A DNA stretch of 64,000 bases from Sphingobacteriaceae bacterium (lineage in GTDB: Bacteria > Bacteroidota > Bacteroidia > UBA7662): NCBI GenBank assembly GCA_030682795.1, contig JAUXNJ010000018.1, positions 25,504 to 89,503 on the forward strand. The letters are read 5' to 3'. A program made the translations under genes and the position numbers. The notes beneath the pieces were generated by a model. That model searched no databases. It had not been told where the DNA came from and worked only from the letters and a program-made list of their open reading frames with translations. Positions 45,995-55,839 of this stretch are shown piece by piece. Each line of letters begins with the position of its first letter. The first letter of the stretch is position 1.

Positions 45995-47632
45995 TTATTC
46001 GTTTTGGTATTCACCTAATATTTGCTGGATGCCTTTGAGAGGAATGATGGCCCAGTCGGGACGACCATTCAACTCATAGCCAAATTCATACACTGCTTTC
46101 TCCAATAAATGCAACCGCAACAAAGCCTCTACCTCCGCTGAGGCATGTAAGGACAAAGCATCGCGGTTGATTTGTGTAAAATACGACTTTAAATACACCG
46201 ATGCCACCAATTGGAACCAAGTTTCGGCCAATTGTTCGGCTTTAGGGTGTTTTTGTTTGATAGCAGCGGCTTTGGGACCAAAATAGAGGGCCACATAGGC
46301 CGCATAATGAAACGAACGCAACATGCCCGCCACATCTTTTAAGGGCGAATGTTTGATTTTGCGGTCGCTGATGCTGCTCTCCGGCTCCCCTTCAAAATCA
46401 AGAATAATGTAGTCGTTTTGATGATACAACACCTGCCCTAAATGGTAGTCGCCATGAATGCGGATGCGCTTACTCACAGGCGCTAGTTGCTGGATGTGCT
46501 CAAAATGCGCTCGAATGAGGTCGATTTGCTCTTGGAATTTTCGTGCCAATGGCTGGGCTTGGGCGCTCAAATGCTGCTGCACATCCCCAAGCAACTGCTG
46601 TCGTTTTTCGAGCAATCGGTCGAAGTGCCCCGATAACCAATCTTGGTAGTCGGCATCAAAAGCCACTGGCGCAAAGGCCGCTACATCCTTCCTACTGGCC
46701 AAGGCATTGTGCATTTCCGCTGTACGTTGGCCTAGCAAGTCGATCCACTTCATTTCTTGTGTATCCAGCACTTTTGCTGCCAAATTTGCATTTGCTTCTA
46801 GCTGCGCTAAGTCTAAATAAGGCAGGTTTTGGGGGATGGCCTGCAGTTTTTCAAGTCCATCCTGCTCAATAAAGCGGGTCAGTTGTTCCTGGAAAAGTGC
46901 CCAAGCATCACCCTGCGACGCCACCTTTTGCTGCATAATACCCAAGGTAATTTCCGAAGTCCCGGCCTTGTGCAAGCTCAGACTGGCGGCATAGGTAGGG
47001 ATTTGCTTAAAATTGGTTTGTTCCGATAAAAACCGCACCACCTCCAATTCGGGATTGGTAAGGCGAAAAAGTTTGCGGTAAAACTTAAAGAAAAAATGCT
47101 CGCCAAAAAACAAGGAAGTATTGCTTTGATCTGCATTTAGCACCCTGGACCCTAGTTTTTGGATGTCGATTTGCTCAAAAGCAATGCCCTTTTCAAAGGC
47201 CAATGTAAAGCCTGACTCTTGCAAGTGCGCTTGTTGCCCAAAGGCTTCAAACAAGCCCGCCCGAAAAGCTGGCGCATACACCGCATCTATTAAAAAACCC
47301 TTTCCCAAAGGGCAAAGGACCGATTTTTCGGGACTTTCAGGTGTGCCAGGCACATAGGTCACTGGCAATAAATATTGCTCGAGCTTACCTGTGCGGTAAT
47401 AAGCATCTACAATTAAAATATAACTGCTACCAGCGGCATAGTCGAAAAGCAACGACTGTTTGATGCGCACTTCCTTCAGCCTTCGTGCCTTGCCTGCAAA
47501 CCAACGGCATTTTTTGAAATAAGCAGGCAAGACCGCCTCCTGCAGCCAAGCAACCGTTTCGGGCTTAGGCAGACTGCTGGGCCAGCTAAAATGGCTGGGC
47601 GCTGAGGCAGAAAGGCTGTTTGCAATGCTCAT
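45995..47632 (-). CDS. mak: Maltokinase (Mak/Pep2-like)
   Basis: A stand-alone 545-residue maltokinase of the aminoglycoside-phosphotransferase-like kinase fold. [20 protein letters not shown] at the N-terminus is the Mak N-cap domain, while [20 protein letters not shown] with the downstream IILDFEGEP is the catalytic loop and metal site. It phosphorylates maltose to maltose 1-phosphate, the donor used by GlgE. In many genomes it is fused to or next to trehalose synthase (TreS), which is missing here. It lies 1 bp from glgE. Confidence 0.9.
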   Translation of the reverse strand: MSIANSLSASAPSHFSWPSSLPKPETVAWLQEAVLPAYFKKCRWFAGKARRLKEVRIKQSLLFDYAAGSSYILIVDAYYRTGKLEQYLLPVTYVPGTPESPEKSVLCPLGKGFLIDAVYAPAFRAGLFEAFGQQAHLQESGFTLAFEKGIAFEQIDIQKLGSRVLNADQSNTSLFFGEHFFFKFYRKLFRLTNPELEVVRFLSEQTNFKQIPTYAASLSLHKAGTSEITLGIMQQKVASQGDAWALFQEQLTRFIEQDGLEKLQAIPQNLPYLDLAQLEANANLAAKVLDTQEMKWIDLLGQRTAEMHNALASRKDVAAFAPVAFDADYQDWLSGHFDRLLEKRQQLLGDVQQHLSAQAQPLARKFQEQIDLIRAHFEHIQQLAPVSKRIRIHGDYHLGQVLYHQNDYIILDFEGEPESSISDRKIKHSPLKDVAGMLRSFHYAAYVALYFGPKAAAIKQKHPKAEQLAETWFQLVASVYLKSYFTQINRDALSLHASAEVEALLRLHLLEKAVYEFGYELNGRPDWAIIPLKGIQQILGEYQNE

Positions 47633-47633
47633 T

Positions 47634-49601
47634 TTACATATTTTCTATCCTGAACAAATGCATGGGCAAATAATCGGGATTCAATTCTACAAAATTCCAC
47701 TCGCCCCGCCAGGTATAGCGTGCGCCGGTAATGAGGTCATGCACCTGGTATTGCGCATCGGGCGACAAGCCTAATAAATGCAGCGGCAATTGCATCATGC
47801 CGCCTTGGGTTGCATGCTGATCAAGGTTCACCACGCTCAAAATAGCATTCTGTCGGTCGTCGCTCAACTTGAGGTAGGCCAGCACTTGCTCATTGTCGAT
47901 GTGGCAAAAATGAATGTTGTTGGTACGTTGCAAAGCTTTGTTCTCGCGCCTCGCCTTGTTCACCCGACGAATGAGCTCGGTGAGTTTATTGGTTTTGTTC
48001 CAGTCCCAATGCCGCACCTCATACTTCTCCGAATCGATGTATTCTTCCTTACCCGGCATGGGGTCGCCGATCATAAATTCGTACACAGGACCATAAAAAC
48101 CGTAATTGGCCGATAAGGTAGCGGCCATAAAAAAGCGGGTGAGGTAGAGTGCATCTTTGGCACCTTGCAGAGGTACTGGATTGATGTCGGGCGTATTGGG
48201 CCAAAAATTGGGTCTAAAATACTGGGCCATGTCGCTGCGACTCAACTCTTCGAGGTACTGCACCAGCTCATGTTTGGTATTGCGCCATGAATAATAGGTG
48301 TACGACTGGGTGAAACCGGCTTTGGCCAGGTATTTCATCACCGAAGGGGCTGTAAAAGCTTCTGCCAAGAAAATGACCTCTGGATTTTTAGCTTGAATTT
48401 CGGCAATGCACCACTCCCAAAACTGAAAACTCTTGGTGTGCGGATTATCAACCCTAAATATTTTTACACCTTGGGCAATCCAGTATTCCAAAATGCTTTT
48501 AAGCTCGTACCACAGGTTTTCCCAGTCCTCGGTCTCGAAATTAATCGGCAACACATCCTGGTATTTTTTGGGTGGATTTTCAGCGTATTGCACCGTGCCG
48601 TCAGGCCGCCATTTAAACCAGGACGGGTGCTCTTTAACGTACGGATGGTCGGGTGAGCACTGCAAGGCGTAGTCCATGGCAATCTCCATACCATGCGCGG
48701 CAGCTTCCTTCACGAGCAACCTAAAATCTTCGATGTTCCCCAATTCCGTCAATAAAGCTTTGTGTCCGCCTGCTGCCCCGCCAATGGCCCAGGGACAACC
48801 AGGTTCCTCTGGCAAAGCGGTGGTGCTGTTGTTTTTACCCTTGCGATGCTGCATACCGATAGGATGCACCGGTGGCAAATACAACACATCCATGCCCAAA
48901 TCTTGCAAGCGCGGCAATAGGCGAATGGTGTCTTTGAAGGTGCCATGTTGACCCGGCTTTAAGGCAGTGGAGCGTGGAAAAAGCTCGTACCAGGCACTAA
49001 ATACTGCCTTCTCGCGATCTACATACAGCTGCAGCACCTTGCTGATGGTGGCATTGGCTTGCGAAGGATATTTGAGGAAGAGCGGCAAAAAAGCACCGGA
49101 AACCACCAAATTGGCGGCTTGCTCATAATGCAATTCGTCAACCAACAAAGCTGCCCATGCGTCTAATTGCTGCTTTTCTTTTTTATTGGCTTTGGCAGCT
49201 ACTTCAAGCAAAAAGTCCGCACCCATCTGCAATTCTACCGGCACCCGTTGCCAGCCTTCAATTTTGCGGCGGGTGTCGTAATTCCAGCTGATGTAGTGGT
49301 CTACCCAAGCCTTCACTGCATATTCATAAAAACCAATTTTATCGGGCACGAAGCTACCTACCCAACGCTCGCCACCTTGATTGCGCATAGGCGCTTCTTC
49401 CCAGTTGCGAGCGCCTTTTTTGCGGTAAAGCAAGCAGGCATTTACTTTATCGTGACCGTCCACGAGCAAATCGGCCCATACCTCGAGTGTATCGCCGAGA
49501 CCGCGTTTTACTGCAAATCTGCCCCCATCTAACTGAGGACCAAGTGTATCGATGATGGCCCTTGCCTTACCTGGAAGGGCTATTTTTGGAGCTTTTGCCA
49601 T
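47634..49601 (-). CDS. glgE: Alpha-1,4-glucan:maltose-1-phosphate maltosyltransferase
   Basis: A 655-residue GH13_3 enzyme that extends alpha-1,4-glucan chains with maltose from maltose 1-phosphate. An N-terminal beta domain (DGGRFAVKRGLGDTLEVWAD, WVGSFVPDKIGFYEYAVKAW) precedes the barrel, with the nucleophile in GVKIFRVDNPHTKSFQFW and the acid in VIFLAEAFTAPSVM. Downstream genes mak, glgB and the amylases are in the same direction with gaps of 1-21 bp or overlaps, so it heads the glucan operon. The operon start has no clear promoter in the 67-bp gap after tyrS. Confidence 0.94.
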   Translation of the reverse strand: MAKAPKIALPGKARAIIDTLGPQLDGGRFAVKRGLGDTLEVWADLLVDGHDKVNACLLYRKKGARNWEEAPMRNQGGERWVGSFVPDKIGFYEYAVKAWVDHYISWNYDTRRKIEGWQRVPVELQMGADFLLEVAAKANKKEKQQLDAWAALLVDELHYEQAANLVVSGAFLPLFLKYPSQANATISKVLQLYVDREKAVFSAWYELFPRSTALKPGQHGTFKDTIRLLPRLQDLGMDVLYLPPVHPIGMQHRKGKNNSTTALPEEPGCPWAIGGAAGGHKALLTELGNIEDFRLLVKEAAAHGMEIAMDYALQCSPDHPYVKEHPSWFKWRPDGTVQYAENPPKKYQDVLPINFETEDWENLWYELKSILEYWIAQGVKIFRVDNPHTKSFQFWEWCIAEIQAKNPEVIFLAEAFTAPSVMKYLAKAGFTQSYTYYSWRNTKHELVQYLEELSRSDMAQYFRPNFWPNTPDINPVPLQGAKDALYLTRFFMAATLSANYGFYGPVYEFMIGDPMPGKEEYIDSEKYEVRHWDWNKTNKLTELIRRVNKARRENKALQRTNNIHFCHIDNEQVLAYLKLSDDRQNAILSVVNLDQHATQGGMMQLPLHLLGLSPDAQYQVHDLITGARYTWRGEWNFVELNPDYLPMHLFRIENM

Positions 49602-49668
49602 GGCAATTTCTTAGCAATGTAGAAATGCTAAATACGGCAATTCCGCTCAAATCATAAAACTTTTAACG

Positions 49669-50958
49669 CTATTCTGCTACAATCAAAAAATATTGTTTTT
49701 TGCCCTTCTGGAGCAATAAATACTTCTGATTAAGCAAGTGCGTTTGGGTAATTAGGCTCTTTTCGTCGCTGATTTTTTCTTTGTTCAGACTAAATCCGCC
49801 GGCCTGAATCATTTTGCGTGCTTCGCCCCGAGATGGGAAAACATCAGTGGCTTCGGCCAGCAAAGTTACCAGCTCCACACCCTCAGCAAAAAGCTGCTTG
49901 CTAACCTTGTGCATGGGCACGCCTTCAAAAATCTGCAGCAGCAATTTTTCGGGAAGCGCTTGCAGGGCTTCGGTGGTGGCTTTACCAAAAAGTATTTCAG
50001 AGGCCTGCACGGCTTGCTCAAAATCGGCTTGTGAATGTACACGCACGGTAACCTCTTCGGCCAAGGCCTTTTGCAAAATGCGCAGATGCGGGGCCTCGGC
50101 ATGCTCAGCCTTGAGCTTTTCGATGGTTTCAAAATCCAACAAGGTATACACGCCGATGTAGCGGGCGGCGTCTTCGTCGCTCACATTGAGCCAAAACTGG
50201 TAAAACTGGTAGGGAGAGGTCTTTTCGGGATCGAGCCACACATTACCGCCTTCCGACTTGCCAAATTTAGTGCCGTCCGATTTCTTCACCAAGGGTGCAG
50301 TAAGGGCAAAAGCTTCTCCCCCATGCATGCGACGAATCATTTCGGTGCCGGTGGTAATGTTGCCCCATTGGTCGGAGCCACCCATTTGCAATTTGCAGCC
50401 CATTTGTTGGTAGAGATACACAAAATCGTAGCCCTGAATGAGCTGGTAGCAAAACTCGGTGAACGACATGCCGTTTTCGAGGCGGTTTTTCACCGAATCT
50501 TTGGCCAGCATATAGTTGATGGGAATGTGCTTACCCACGTCCCGAATGAAGCCAAGGAAATCGAATTCCTTGAACCAATCGTAGTTATTCACGATTTCGG
50601 CTTTATTGCTGTTGCCTTCGCTAAAGTCCAGAAATTTCTCGAGCTGCTTGCGCTGGCAATTGAGGTTATTGTTGATTTCTTCAACGCTGAGCATATTGCG
50701 CTCGGTAGAACGGCCAGTAGGATCGCCTACCAGTCCTGTAGCCCCGCCCACCAACGCCAAAGGCTTGTGACCAGCCCTTTGCAAATGCACCAGCAGCATA
50801 ATCGGCACCAAATTACCGATGTGCAGGGAGTCGGCCGTGGGGTCGAAGCCCACATAACCTGTTACTTGCTCCTTTTCTAACAATTCAGCAGTACCAGGCA
50901 TGATGTCGTGCAACAAGCCGCGCCACTTTAATTCTTCCACTAGGTTCATCTTCTTCAT
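49669..50958 (-). CDS. tyrS: Tyrosyl-tRNA synthetase
   Basis: A 429-residue class I synthetase that charges tRNA-Tyr. The ATP-binding HIGH motif is in [16 protein letters not shown]; the KMSKS-like loop is [13 protein letters not shown], the usual KFGKS of bacterial TyrRS. A C-terminal S4-like RNA-binding domain spans about 350-429. The ORF starts at 50970, but that codon overlaps the -7 element CAAAAATA (minus TATTTTTG) at 50968-50975, so the ATG at 50958 ([10 protein letters not shown]) or 50949 is more likely. Confidence 0.96.
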   Translation of the reverse strand: MKKMNLVEELKWRGLLHDIMPGTAELLEKEQVTGYVGFDPTADSLHIGNLVPIMLLVHLQRAGHKPLALVGGATGLVGDPTGRSTERNMLSVEEINNNLNCQRKQLEKFLDFSEGNSNKAEIVNNYDWFKEFDFLGFIRDVGKHIPINYMLAKDSVKNRLENGMSFTEFCYQLIQGYDFVYLYQQMGCKLQMGGSDQWGNITTGTEMIRRMHGGEAFALTAPLVKKSDGTKFGKSEGGNVWLDPEKTSPYQFYQFWLNVSDEDAARYIGVYTLLDFETIEKLKAEHAEAPHLRILQKALAEEVTVRVHSQADFEQAVQASEILFGKATTEALQALPEKLLLQIFEGVPMHKVSKQLFAEGVELVTLLAEATDVFPSRGEARKMIQAGGFSLNKEKISDEKSLITQTHLLNQKYLLLQKGKKQYFLIVAE

Positions 50959-50967
50959 ATCGCGATG

Positions 50968-50975
50968 CAAAAATA
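50968..50975 (-). promoter_or_regulatory. -7 promoter element of tyrS
   Basis: Minus-strand TATTTTTG matches TAnnTTTG and lies just before the chosen ATG. It supports the shorter tyrS start. Confidence 0.5.
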
Positions 50976-51063
50976 GAGATGTGCGTAAAAAAAGCGGGGC
51001 TTTTCACAATTATTGGTGTTCATTTTTGTTATTAAGCGGTATTATTGCCCCGTAAAGCGCTGA

Positions 51064-52119
51064 ATGAAGTTATTTATCTCCCTTTTCGCCCTTCTTTTGA
51101 GTCTGCCTGCCGCCCTCTGGGCTCAAGCACCTAAATATAGCAACGAATTTATGGCCATTGGCGTAGGTGCCCGGGCCATGTCGCTGGGGGGTGCCACGGT
51201 AGCCAGCATCAACGACGCCACCGCCACTTACTGGAACCCTGCGGGCATTTTAAACGCCGACCATAAATACATGGGCAACCTCATGCATGCAGAGTATTTT
51301 GGGGGGATTGCCAATTACGACTATGCAGCTGCAGTGTATAAACTCGACGACCGCAATGCCGTGGGCGTATCTTTCATACGCTTGGGAATCGACGACATTC
51401 CGAACACCCTGCGGCTGTACGATGCCAATGGCAGCATCAACTACAACAACATCTCGCTTTTTTCGGCGGCAGATTACGCGCTTACCTTTTCTTACGCCCA
51501 TGCGCTTAAAAACGACTGGCGGGTTGGGGCCAATGCCAAAATCATTCGCCGCATCATTGGTCCTTTTGCCGACGCCTGGGGCTTTGGTTTTGATGTTGGG
51601 GCGCAGCGGCAATGGGACCGCCTGCATTTTGGGGTGATGTTGCGGGATGTAACCACTACTTTTAATGCTTGGAGTTTCAACGACGAGGAATTTGCAGAGG
51701 TGTTTGCAGCCACAGGCAACGAAATGCCGGATGGGAGTTTAGAAATTACCCTGCCGCGTATGAGTACAGGCATTGGCTATTTGTTCGATGTAAGTAAAAA
51801 AATCAGCATTCGTCCTGAGCTCAATGTAGACATTACCACCGACGGTGCCCGCAATAACATCGCCAATGTAGGGCGCTTCAGCATCGACCCCCGCCTGGGT
51901 GCAGAATTTGGCTATCTCAACATGATTTTTGTGCGCGCGGCCATCAGCAATCTGCAAAAAACGCCTGATTTCGACAACCGCATTGTAACCACCATGCAGC
52001 CGAATTTGGGCATTGGACTCAAATTCAAGCAGTTTTGCATCGATTATGCCATCACCAATGTGGGCGACCGCAGCCAAACGCTTTTTTCCAACATCTTGTC
52101 GATCGGCTTTCAGCTCTGA
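51064..52119 (+). CDS. PorV/PorQ-like outer-membrane beta-barrel protein
   Basis: A 351-residue outer-membrane protein with a signal peptide (SLPAALWAQA) and the conserved start of the PorV/PorQ family: FMAIGVGARAMSLGGATVAS and ATATYWNPAGIL. The rest is an amphipathic strand pattern ending in an aromatic/hydrophobic C-terminus (LFSNILSIGFQL). PorV is a T9SS shuttle that binds cargo tails and hands them to the attachment complex; PorQ and PorV are hard to tell apart by eye. The sequence is close enough to be called a T9SS component with caution. Confidence 0.8.
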   Translation: MKLFISLFALLLSLPAALWAQAPKYSNEFMAIGVGARAMSLGGATVASINDATATYWNPAGILNADHKYMGNLMHAEYFGGIANYDYAAAVYKLDDRNAVGVSFIRLGIDDIPNTLRLYDANGSINYNNISLFSAADYALTFSYAHALKNDWRVGANAKIIRRIIGPFADAWGFGFDVGAQRQWDRLHFGVMLRDVTTTFNAWSFNDEEFAEVFAATGNEMPDGSLEITLPRMSTGIGYLFDVSKKISIRPELNVDITTDGARNNIANVGRFSIDPRLGAEFGYLNMIFVRAAISNLQKTPDFDNRIVTTMQPNLGIGLKFKQFCIDYAITNVGDRSQTLFSNILSIGFQL

Positions 52120-52167
52120 TTCGCCCTGTTATCCCACTAAATATTTTCAAAAGCTACACTTTGGGCT

Positions 52168-52197
52168 TTTGCTTGCTGGCTTATATGTCTAACTTTG
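52168..52197 (+). promoter_or_regulatory. Promoter of the serC-serA-DUF1015 operon
   Basis: TTTG at 52168-52171, 18-nt spacer, TAACTTTG at 52190-52197: a good Bacteroidota promoter, 19 nt before the serC ATG. Confidence 0.65.
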
Positions 52198-52216
52198 TTC
52201 GCAACCAAAAAACGCC

Positions 52217-53293
52217 ATGAGTCAGCAACCACATAACTTCAGCGCAGGTCCCGGCATCTTACCCCGGGAAGTCATTGAACAGGCAGCAGCAGCCGTTCTC
52301 AACTTTAACAACAGCGGTTTATCGCTCATAGAGGTATCACACCGCGGTAAAGATTTTGTAGCCGTAATGGACGAGGCCCGCAACGTGGTGCGCCGCCTGC
52401 TCAAGCTCGACGACAGTTATGAGGTGCTGTTTTTAGGTGGTGGTGCCAGCTTGCAATTTGCCATGGTGCCCTTTAATTTGCTCAGCACTAGCGGTCACGC
52501 CGCCTACCTCAATACAGGTGTTTGGGCCAAAAAAGCCATCAAAGAGGCCAAAATGCTTGGCAAAGTAACGGTGGTAGCCAGCTCCGAAGCCGAAAACTTC
52601 AACCACATCCCTAAAGATTACATCATCCCAACGGATGCCGATTATTTCCATTGTACTTCTAACAACACCATTTACGGTACGCAAATGAAGGCATTTCCCA
52701 ATTCGCCAGTGCCGATGGTGTGCGATATGTCGTCCGACATCTTCAGCAAACCCATAGACGCCAGCAAATTTGGCTTGATTTACGCCGGAGCGCAGAAGAA
52801 TATGGGGCCTGCCGGTGCCACCCTGGTTGTTGTGAAAAAGGATTTGTTGGGCAAAACCGATCGCAAGATCCTGAGCATGCTCGACTACCAAGTGCACATT
52901 GAAGGCGAAAGCATGTACAACACGCCTCCAGTATTCCCGGTTTACGCCAGCATGCTCACCATGCAGTGGGTAGAAAAAAATGGAGGCTTAGAAGGTGCTG
53001 AAAAACGCAACAACGCTAAAGCAGAATTGCTGTACAACGAAATCGACCGCAACAGCTTGTTTAAAGGCACCGCCGCGCGTGAAGACCGCTCTTACATGAA
53101 CGTAACCTTCGTAATGCACGACGACAGCAAAGAAGAAGCCTTCAATAAATTGCTCAAAGAAGCCAACATCAGTGGCCTCAAAGGCCACCGCTCAGTAGGC
53201 GGTTTCCGCGCCAGCATTTACAATGCCATGCCCATTGAAAGCGTGCAGGTGCTGGTAGACGTGATGCAACATTTCGAAAAAACCAACGGATAA
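52217..53293 (+). CDS. serC: Phosphoserine aminotransferase
   Basis: A PLP enzyme of 358 residues that converts 3-phosphohydroxypyruvate to phosphoserine; it also acts in pyridoxine synthesis. [19 protein letters not shown] opens the protein, the Schiff-base lysine is in [19 protein letters not shown], and [19 protein letters not shown] closes it. It heads an operon with serA 5 bp downstream. Confidence 0.96.
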   Translation: MSQQPHNFSAGPGILPREVIEQAAAAVLNFNNSGLSLIEVSHRGKDFVAVMDEARNVVRRLLKLDDSYEVLFLGGGASLQFAMVPFNLLSTSGHAAYLNTGVWAKKAIKEAKMLGKVTVVASSEAENFNHIPKDYIIPTDADYFHCTSNNTIYGTQMKAFPNSPVPMVCDMSSDIFSKPIDASKFGLIYAGAQKNMGPAGATLVVVKKDLLGKTDRKILSMLDYQVHIEGESMYNTPPVFPVYASMLTMQWVEKNGGLEGAEKRNNAKAELLYNEIDRNSLFKGTAAREDRSYMNVTFVMHDDSKEEAFNKLLKEANISGLKGHRSVGGFRASIYNAMPIESVQVLVDVMQHFEKTNG

Positions 53294-53298
53294 GATTT

Positions 53299-54234
53299 AT
53301 GAAAATTCTCGCTAACGACGGTATCGATGCAGCAGGCAAAGCCATGCTTGAAGCAGCAGGTTTTACAGTACAAACGCAGAAAATAGCGCAGGAAGACCTG
53401 CCGACACAACTCAATGCTTTCGATGGCATCATTGTGCGCAGCGCTACCAAAGTGCGCAAAGAGCTCATCGACGCTTGTCCGAATTTGAAGTTCGTTGGTC
53501 GCGCTGGAGTAGGCATGGACAACATCGATGTTGACTACGCCCGATCTAAGAACATCGAAGTAATCAATACCCCAGCTGCCTCTTCTATTTCGGTGGCGGA
53601 GTTGGTTTTTGCGCATTTATTCAGCCTTTGTCGCTTCACCCACCTTTCGAACCGTGAAATGCCGACCAAAGGCGCCAGCGACTTCAATAATTTGAAGAAG
53701 GATTATGCTGGTGGTATCGAGCTGTTTGGCAAAACCCTTGGTGTAGTAGGTTACGGCCGTATTGGTCAGGAAGTTGGCCGCATTGCCAAGGGTGTAGGCA
53801 TGAAAGTATTCGTGTTCGACGTACTGTACAGCACACCGGAAATGTCGGATAAAATCGAAAAGCTGCACCAGGTTAAAGTGGGCAGTTTGAAAGAGGTATT
53901 AGCGGGAAGTGATTTCGTAACCATCCATACGCCGGGTCTCGACAAAGCCCTCATTACAGCCGAAGCCATTGCAGGTATGAAGCCAGGTGTAGGTATCATC
54001 AACTGTTCACGAGGCGGCATCATCGACGAAAATGCTTTGTTGGCAGCCTTAGAGAGCGGACAAATCCGCTTTGCTGGCTTAGATGTTTTTGAAAACGAGC
54101 CCAAACCCGACCAGCGTTTGTTGAACCATCCAAAAGTATCGGTAAGTCCACACATTGGTGCCTCCACCGAAGAAGCGCAAGAGCGCATTGGATTGGAGAT
54201 GGCCAGTCGCATCATCGAGCTCTTTAAAAAGTAA
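53299..54234 (+). CDS. serA: D-3-phosphoglycerate dehydrogenase (short form)
   Basis: A 311-residue NAD-dependent dehydrogenase, the first committed enzyme of serine synthesis. The dinucleotide motif is GVVGYGRIGQEVGRIAKGVG; catalytic Arg and Glu are in INCSRGGIIDENAL and GLDVFENEPKPDQRLLNHP, and the His is in SPHIGASTEEAQ. It has no C-terminal ACT domain, so serine feedback as in the long form is unlikely. Confidence 0.95.
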   Translation: MKILANDGIDAAGKAMLEAAGFTVQTQKIAQEDLPTQLNAFDGIIVRSATKVRKELIDACPNLKFVGRAGVGMDNIDVDYARSKNIEVINTPAASSISVAELVFAHLFSLCRFTHLSNREMPTKGASDFNNLKKDYAGGIELFGKTLGVVGYGRIGQEVGRIAKGVGMKVFVFDVLYSTPEMSDKIEKLHQVKVGSLKEVLAGSDFVTIHTPGLDKALITAEAIAGMKPGVGIINCSRGGIIDENALLAALESGQIRFAGLDVFENEPKPDQRLLNHPKVSVSPHIGASTEEAQERIGLEMASRIIELFKK

Positions 54235-54235
54235 A

Positions 54236-55456
54236 ATGCCGGCTTTTAGGCCTTTTAGAGGAATTCTTCCGAAGCCCCATTTTGCACAGGAAGCCGTTTT
54301 AGCTAATAATCAGCAATGGAACGAGCAGTTGAGTAGCATTGTGCCGGGTGAAAATCCGCATGCTTTTCAACATGTATTGGCCGCGGCTGATCCTGCCCTT
54401 TCAGAAAAAGAAAGTGCGGCTGCTTGCGAGCGTTCGGCACTTTTGTTTCAAGAATTTCTGCAAAAAGGCATATATGCTGTAGATGAGCAGCCCGCTTACT
54501 ACCTCTATTTTACACGCTACAAAGGCATTGAGCAAACCGGCATCATTGGCTTGTGCAACGCACAAGATCTGATTGACAAAAAAATCAAAAAGCACGAGCA
54601 TACGCGTAACGACCGGGTAGAGCAGCTGTACACCTTTTTAAAAAAGACCAACCTTTTTTCAACGCCGGTTTTTTTAACCTACCACCCCATTCGCAGCGTT
54701 GAGGAGCTCATTCATCAGGTTAAAAAAGAGCCACCCGTTTTTCATGTGCATTCGGATGTGGCCACCGACCACACCATTTGGCGTATCCATAAGGCTGCCG
54801 ACATGGCATTAATTGCTCATACTTTCGGTTCGCTACCTGCATTTTACATTGCTGATGGGCATCACCGTGCAGCCATTTCAGAACGTTATGCAGCCGATCA
54901 TCCGCAAGCTGGGGCTGATATGCTGAGCATATTAATTGCATCCAACAACCTCACCATTTTCCCATTCTACCGCAGGATCCTGAATGATCATGGTCCAGTT
55001 TCGATTTGGGAACTGCTCGACCGCCTCAAACAGCACTACACACTCCGACCTTGTTCCATCGACCAAATGTATTACCAGTATTTACCTGCACAGCAGTTTA
55101 TCCTGAGTACTGCGGAGGCGCATTGGCAACTTATCCCTAAAAACCCACATTTAAGAGGGGATGTATTGGCTGATTTGGATGTGAGTATTTTGCAAAATGA
55201 GATTATTGGCCCACATTTAGGCATTACGGACCCAAAAGCAGACCCAAGAATTGAATTTGGCCCCATGAGTTTGTCGTTGGTGGCATTTAAAGCACTGCTC
55301 CTGAAGCCAGAAACAGCCATGATCTTCATTTGCAGGGCTCCTTTGGCAGAAGTAATTTTCAAGGTGGCCGACGAGGACAAAATCATGCCGCCAAAATCTA
55401 CAAGTTTCGAGCCTAAGATATTGAGCGGACTCGTGTTAAGCCACACACAACTTTAG
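54236..55456 (+). CDS. DUF1015 family protein
   Basis: A 406-residue DUF1015 protein. The start at 54236 (MPAFRPFRGIL) is 1 bp beyond the serA stop; the ORF track begins earlier, inside serA. Conserved pieces include HEHTRNDRVEQLYTFL, VFHVHSDVATDHTIWRI and YIADGHHRAAISERYA. Members occur in serine-biosynthesis neighbourhoods in Bacteroidota and some are proposed to act on phosphorylated small molecules, but no function is established. Its operon position suggests a link to serine metabolism. Confidence 0.85.
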   Translation: MPAFRPFRGILPKPHFAQEAVLANNQQWNEQLSSIVPGENPHAFQHVLAAADPALSEKESAAACERSALLFQEFLQKGIYAVDEQPAYYLYFTRYKGIEQTGIIGLCNAQDLIDKKIKKHEHTRNDRVEQLYTFLKKTNLFSTPVFLTYHPIRSVEELIHQVKKEPPVFHVHSDVATDHTIWRIHKAADMALIAHTFGSLPAFYIADGHHRAAISERYAADHPQAGADMLSILIASNNLTIFPFYRRILNDHGPVSIWELLDRLKQHYTLRPCSIDQMYYQYLPAQQFILSTAEAHWQLIPKNPHLRGDVLADLDVSILQNEIIGPHLGITDPKADPRIEFGPMSLSLVAFKALLLKPETAMIFICRAPLAEVIFKVADEDKIMPPKSTSFEPKILSGLVLSHTQL

Positions 55457-55839
55457 ACAATCTGGTAAAGGTCTTTCCTTTTTCGTTTCTTTTCTGGTAG
55501 AACCTTCCTTAAAGAATAGCCCCTAGACGATAGTAACCTTCGTGGAGCTTTTCCATTTGCAGCCAAAATAGACGCTAGGTTAGCACACCTAGAATCGAAC
55601 TGTTTTTCACTTTTTCAGTCTCTTTCCAAGTGTTTTTTGAGCTATCTGGCTTTTAAAAAGGATGTGCTTCCCTGAAATACCCAGGTTTCTCAGCGTAAAT
55701 CATGGCAAAAAAGGGCCAATTCAGCTTAGAAAAAAGGCTTTCAAAAATAACAATAGTATTTTTAAAAATAAATCTTTTAAAATAGGGCAAAATAACGTTT
55801 ATTACAGATTCAAATTTTTTATTAATTAAATCTGTTATT
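55457..55839. other. Long AT-rich non-coding stretch before the giant surface protein gene
   Basis: About 380 bp without a convincing gene or RNA. It is AT-rich in the second half, with an inverted repeat ACAGATT/AATCTGT (55804-55810 and 55829-55835) ending 4 nt before the downstream ATG. The reverse-strand ORF 55653-55916 is a shadow and runs into the signal-peptide codons. I see no terminator for the DUF1015 operon. Confidence 0.6.
55804..55835 (+). promoter_or_regulatory. Inverted repeat just upstream of the giant T9SS gene
   Basis: ACAGATT and AATCTGT are exact inverted arms with an 18-nt AT-rich loop, 4 nt ahead of the start codon. As RNA the hairpin would press on the ribosome-binding region; as DNA it could be an operator. 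Confidence 0.4.

Noticed and set aside
52149-52170. AAAAGC/GCTTTT inverted repeat after the PorV-like gene
   Set aside because: Six-bp arms without a T-run and overlapping the serC -33 element; not convincing as a terminator.
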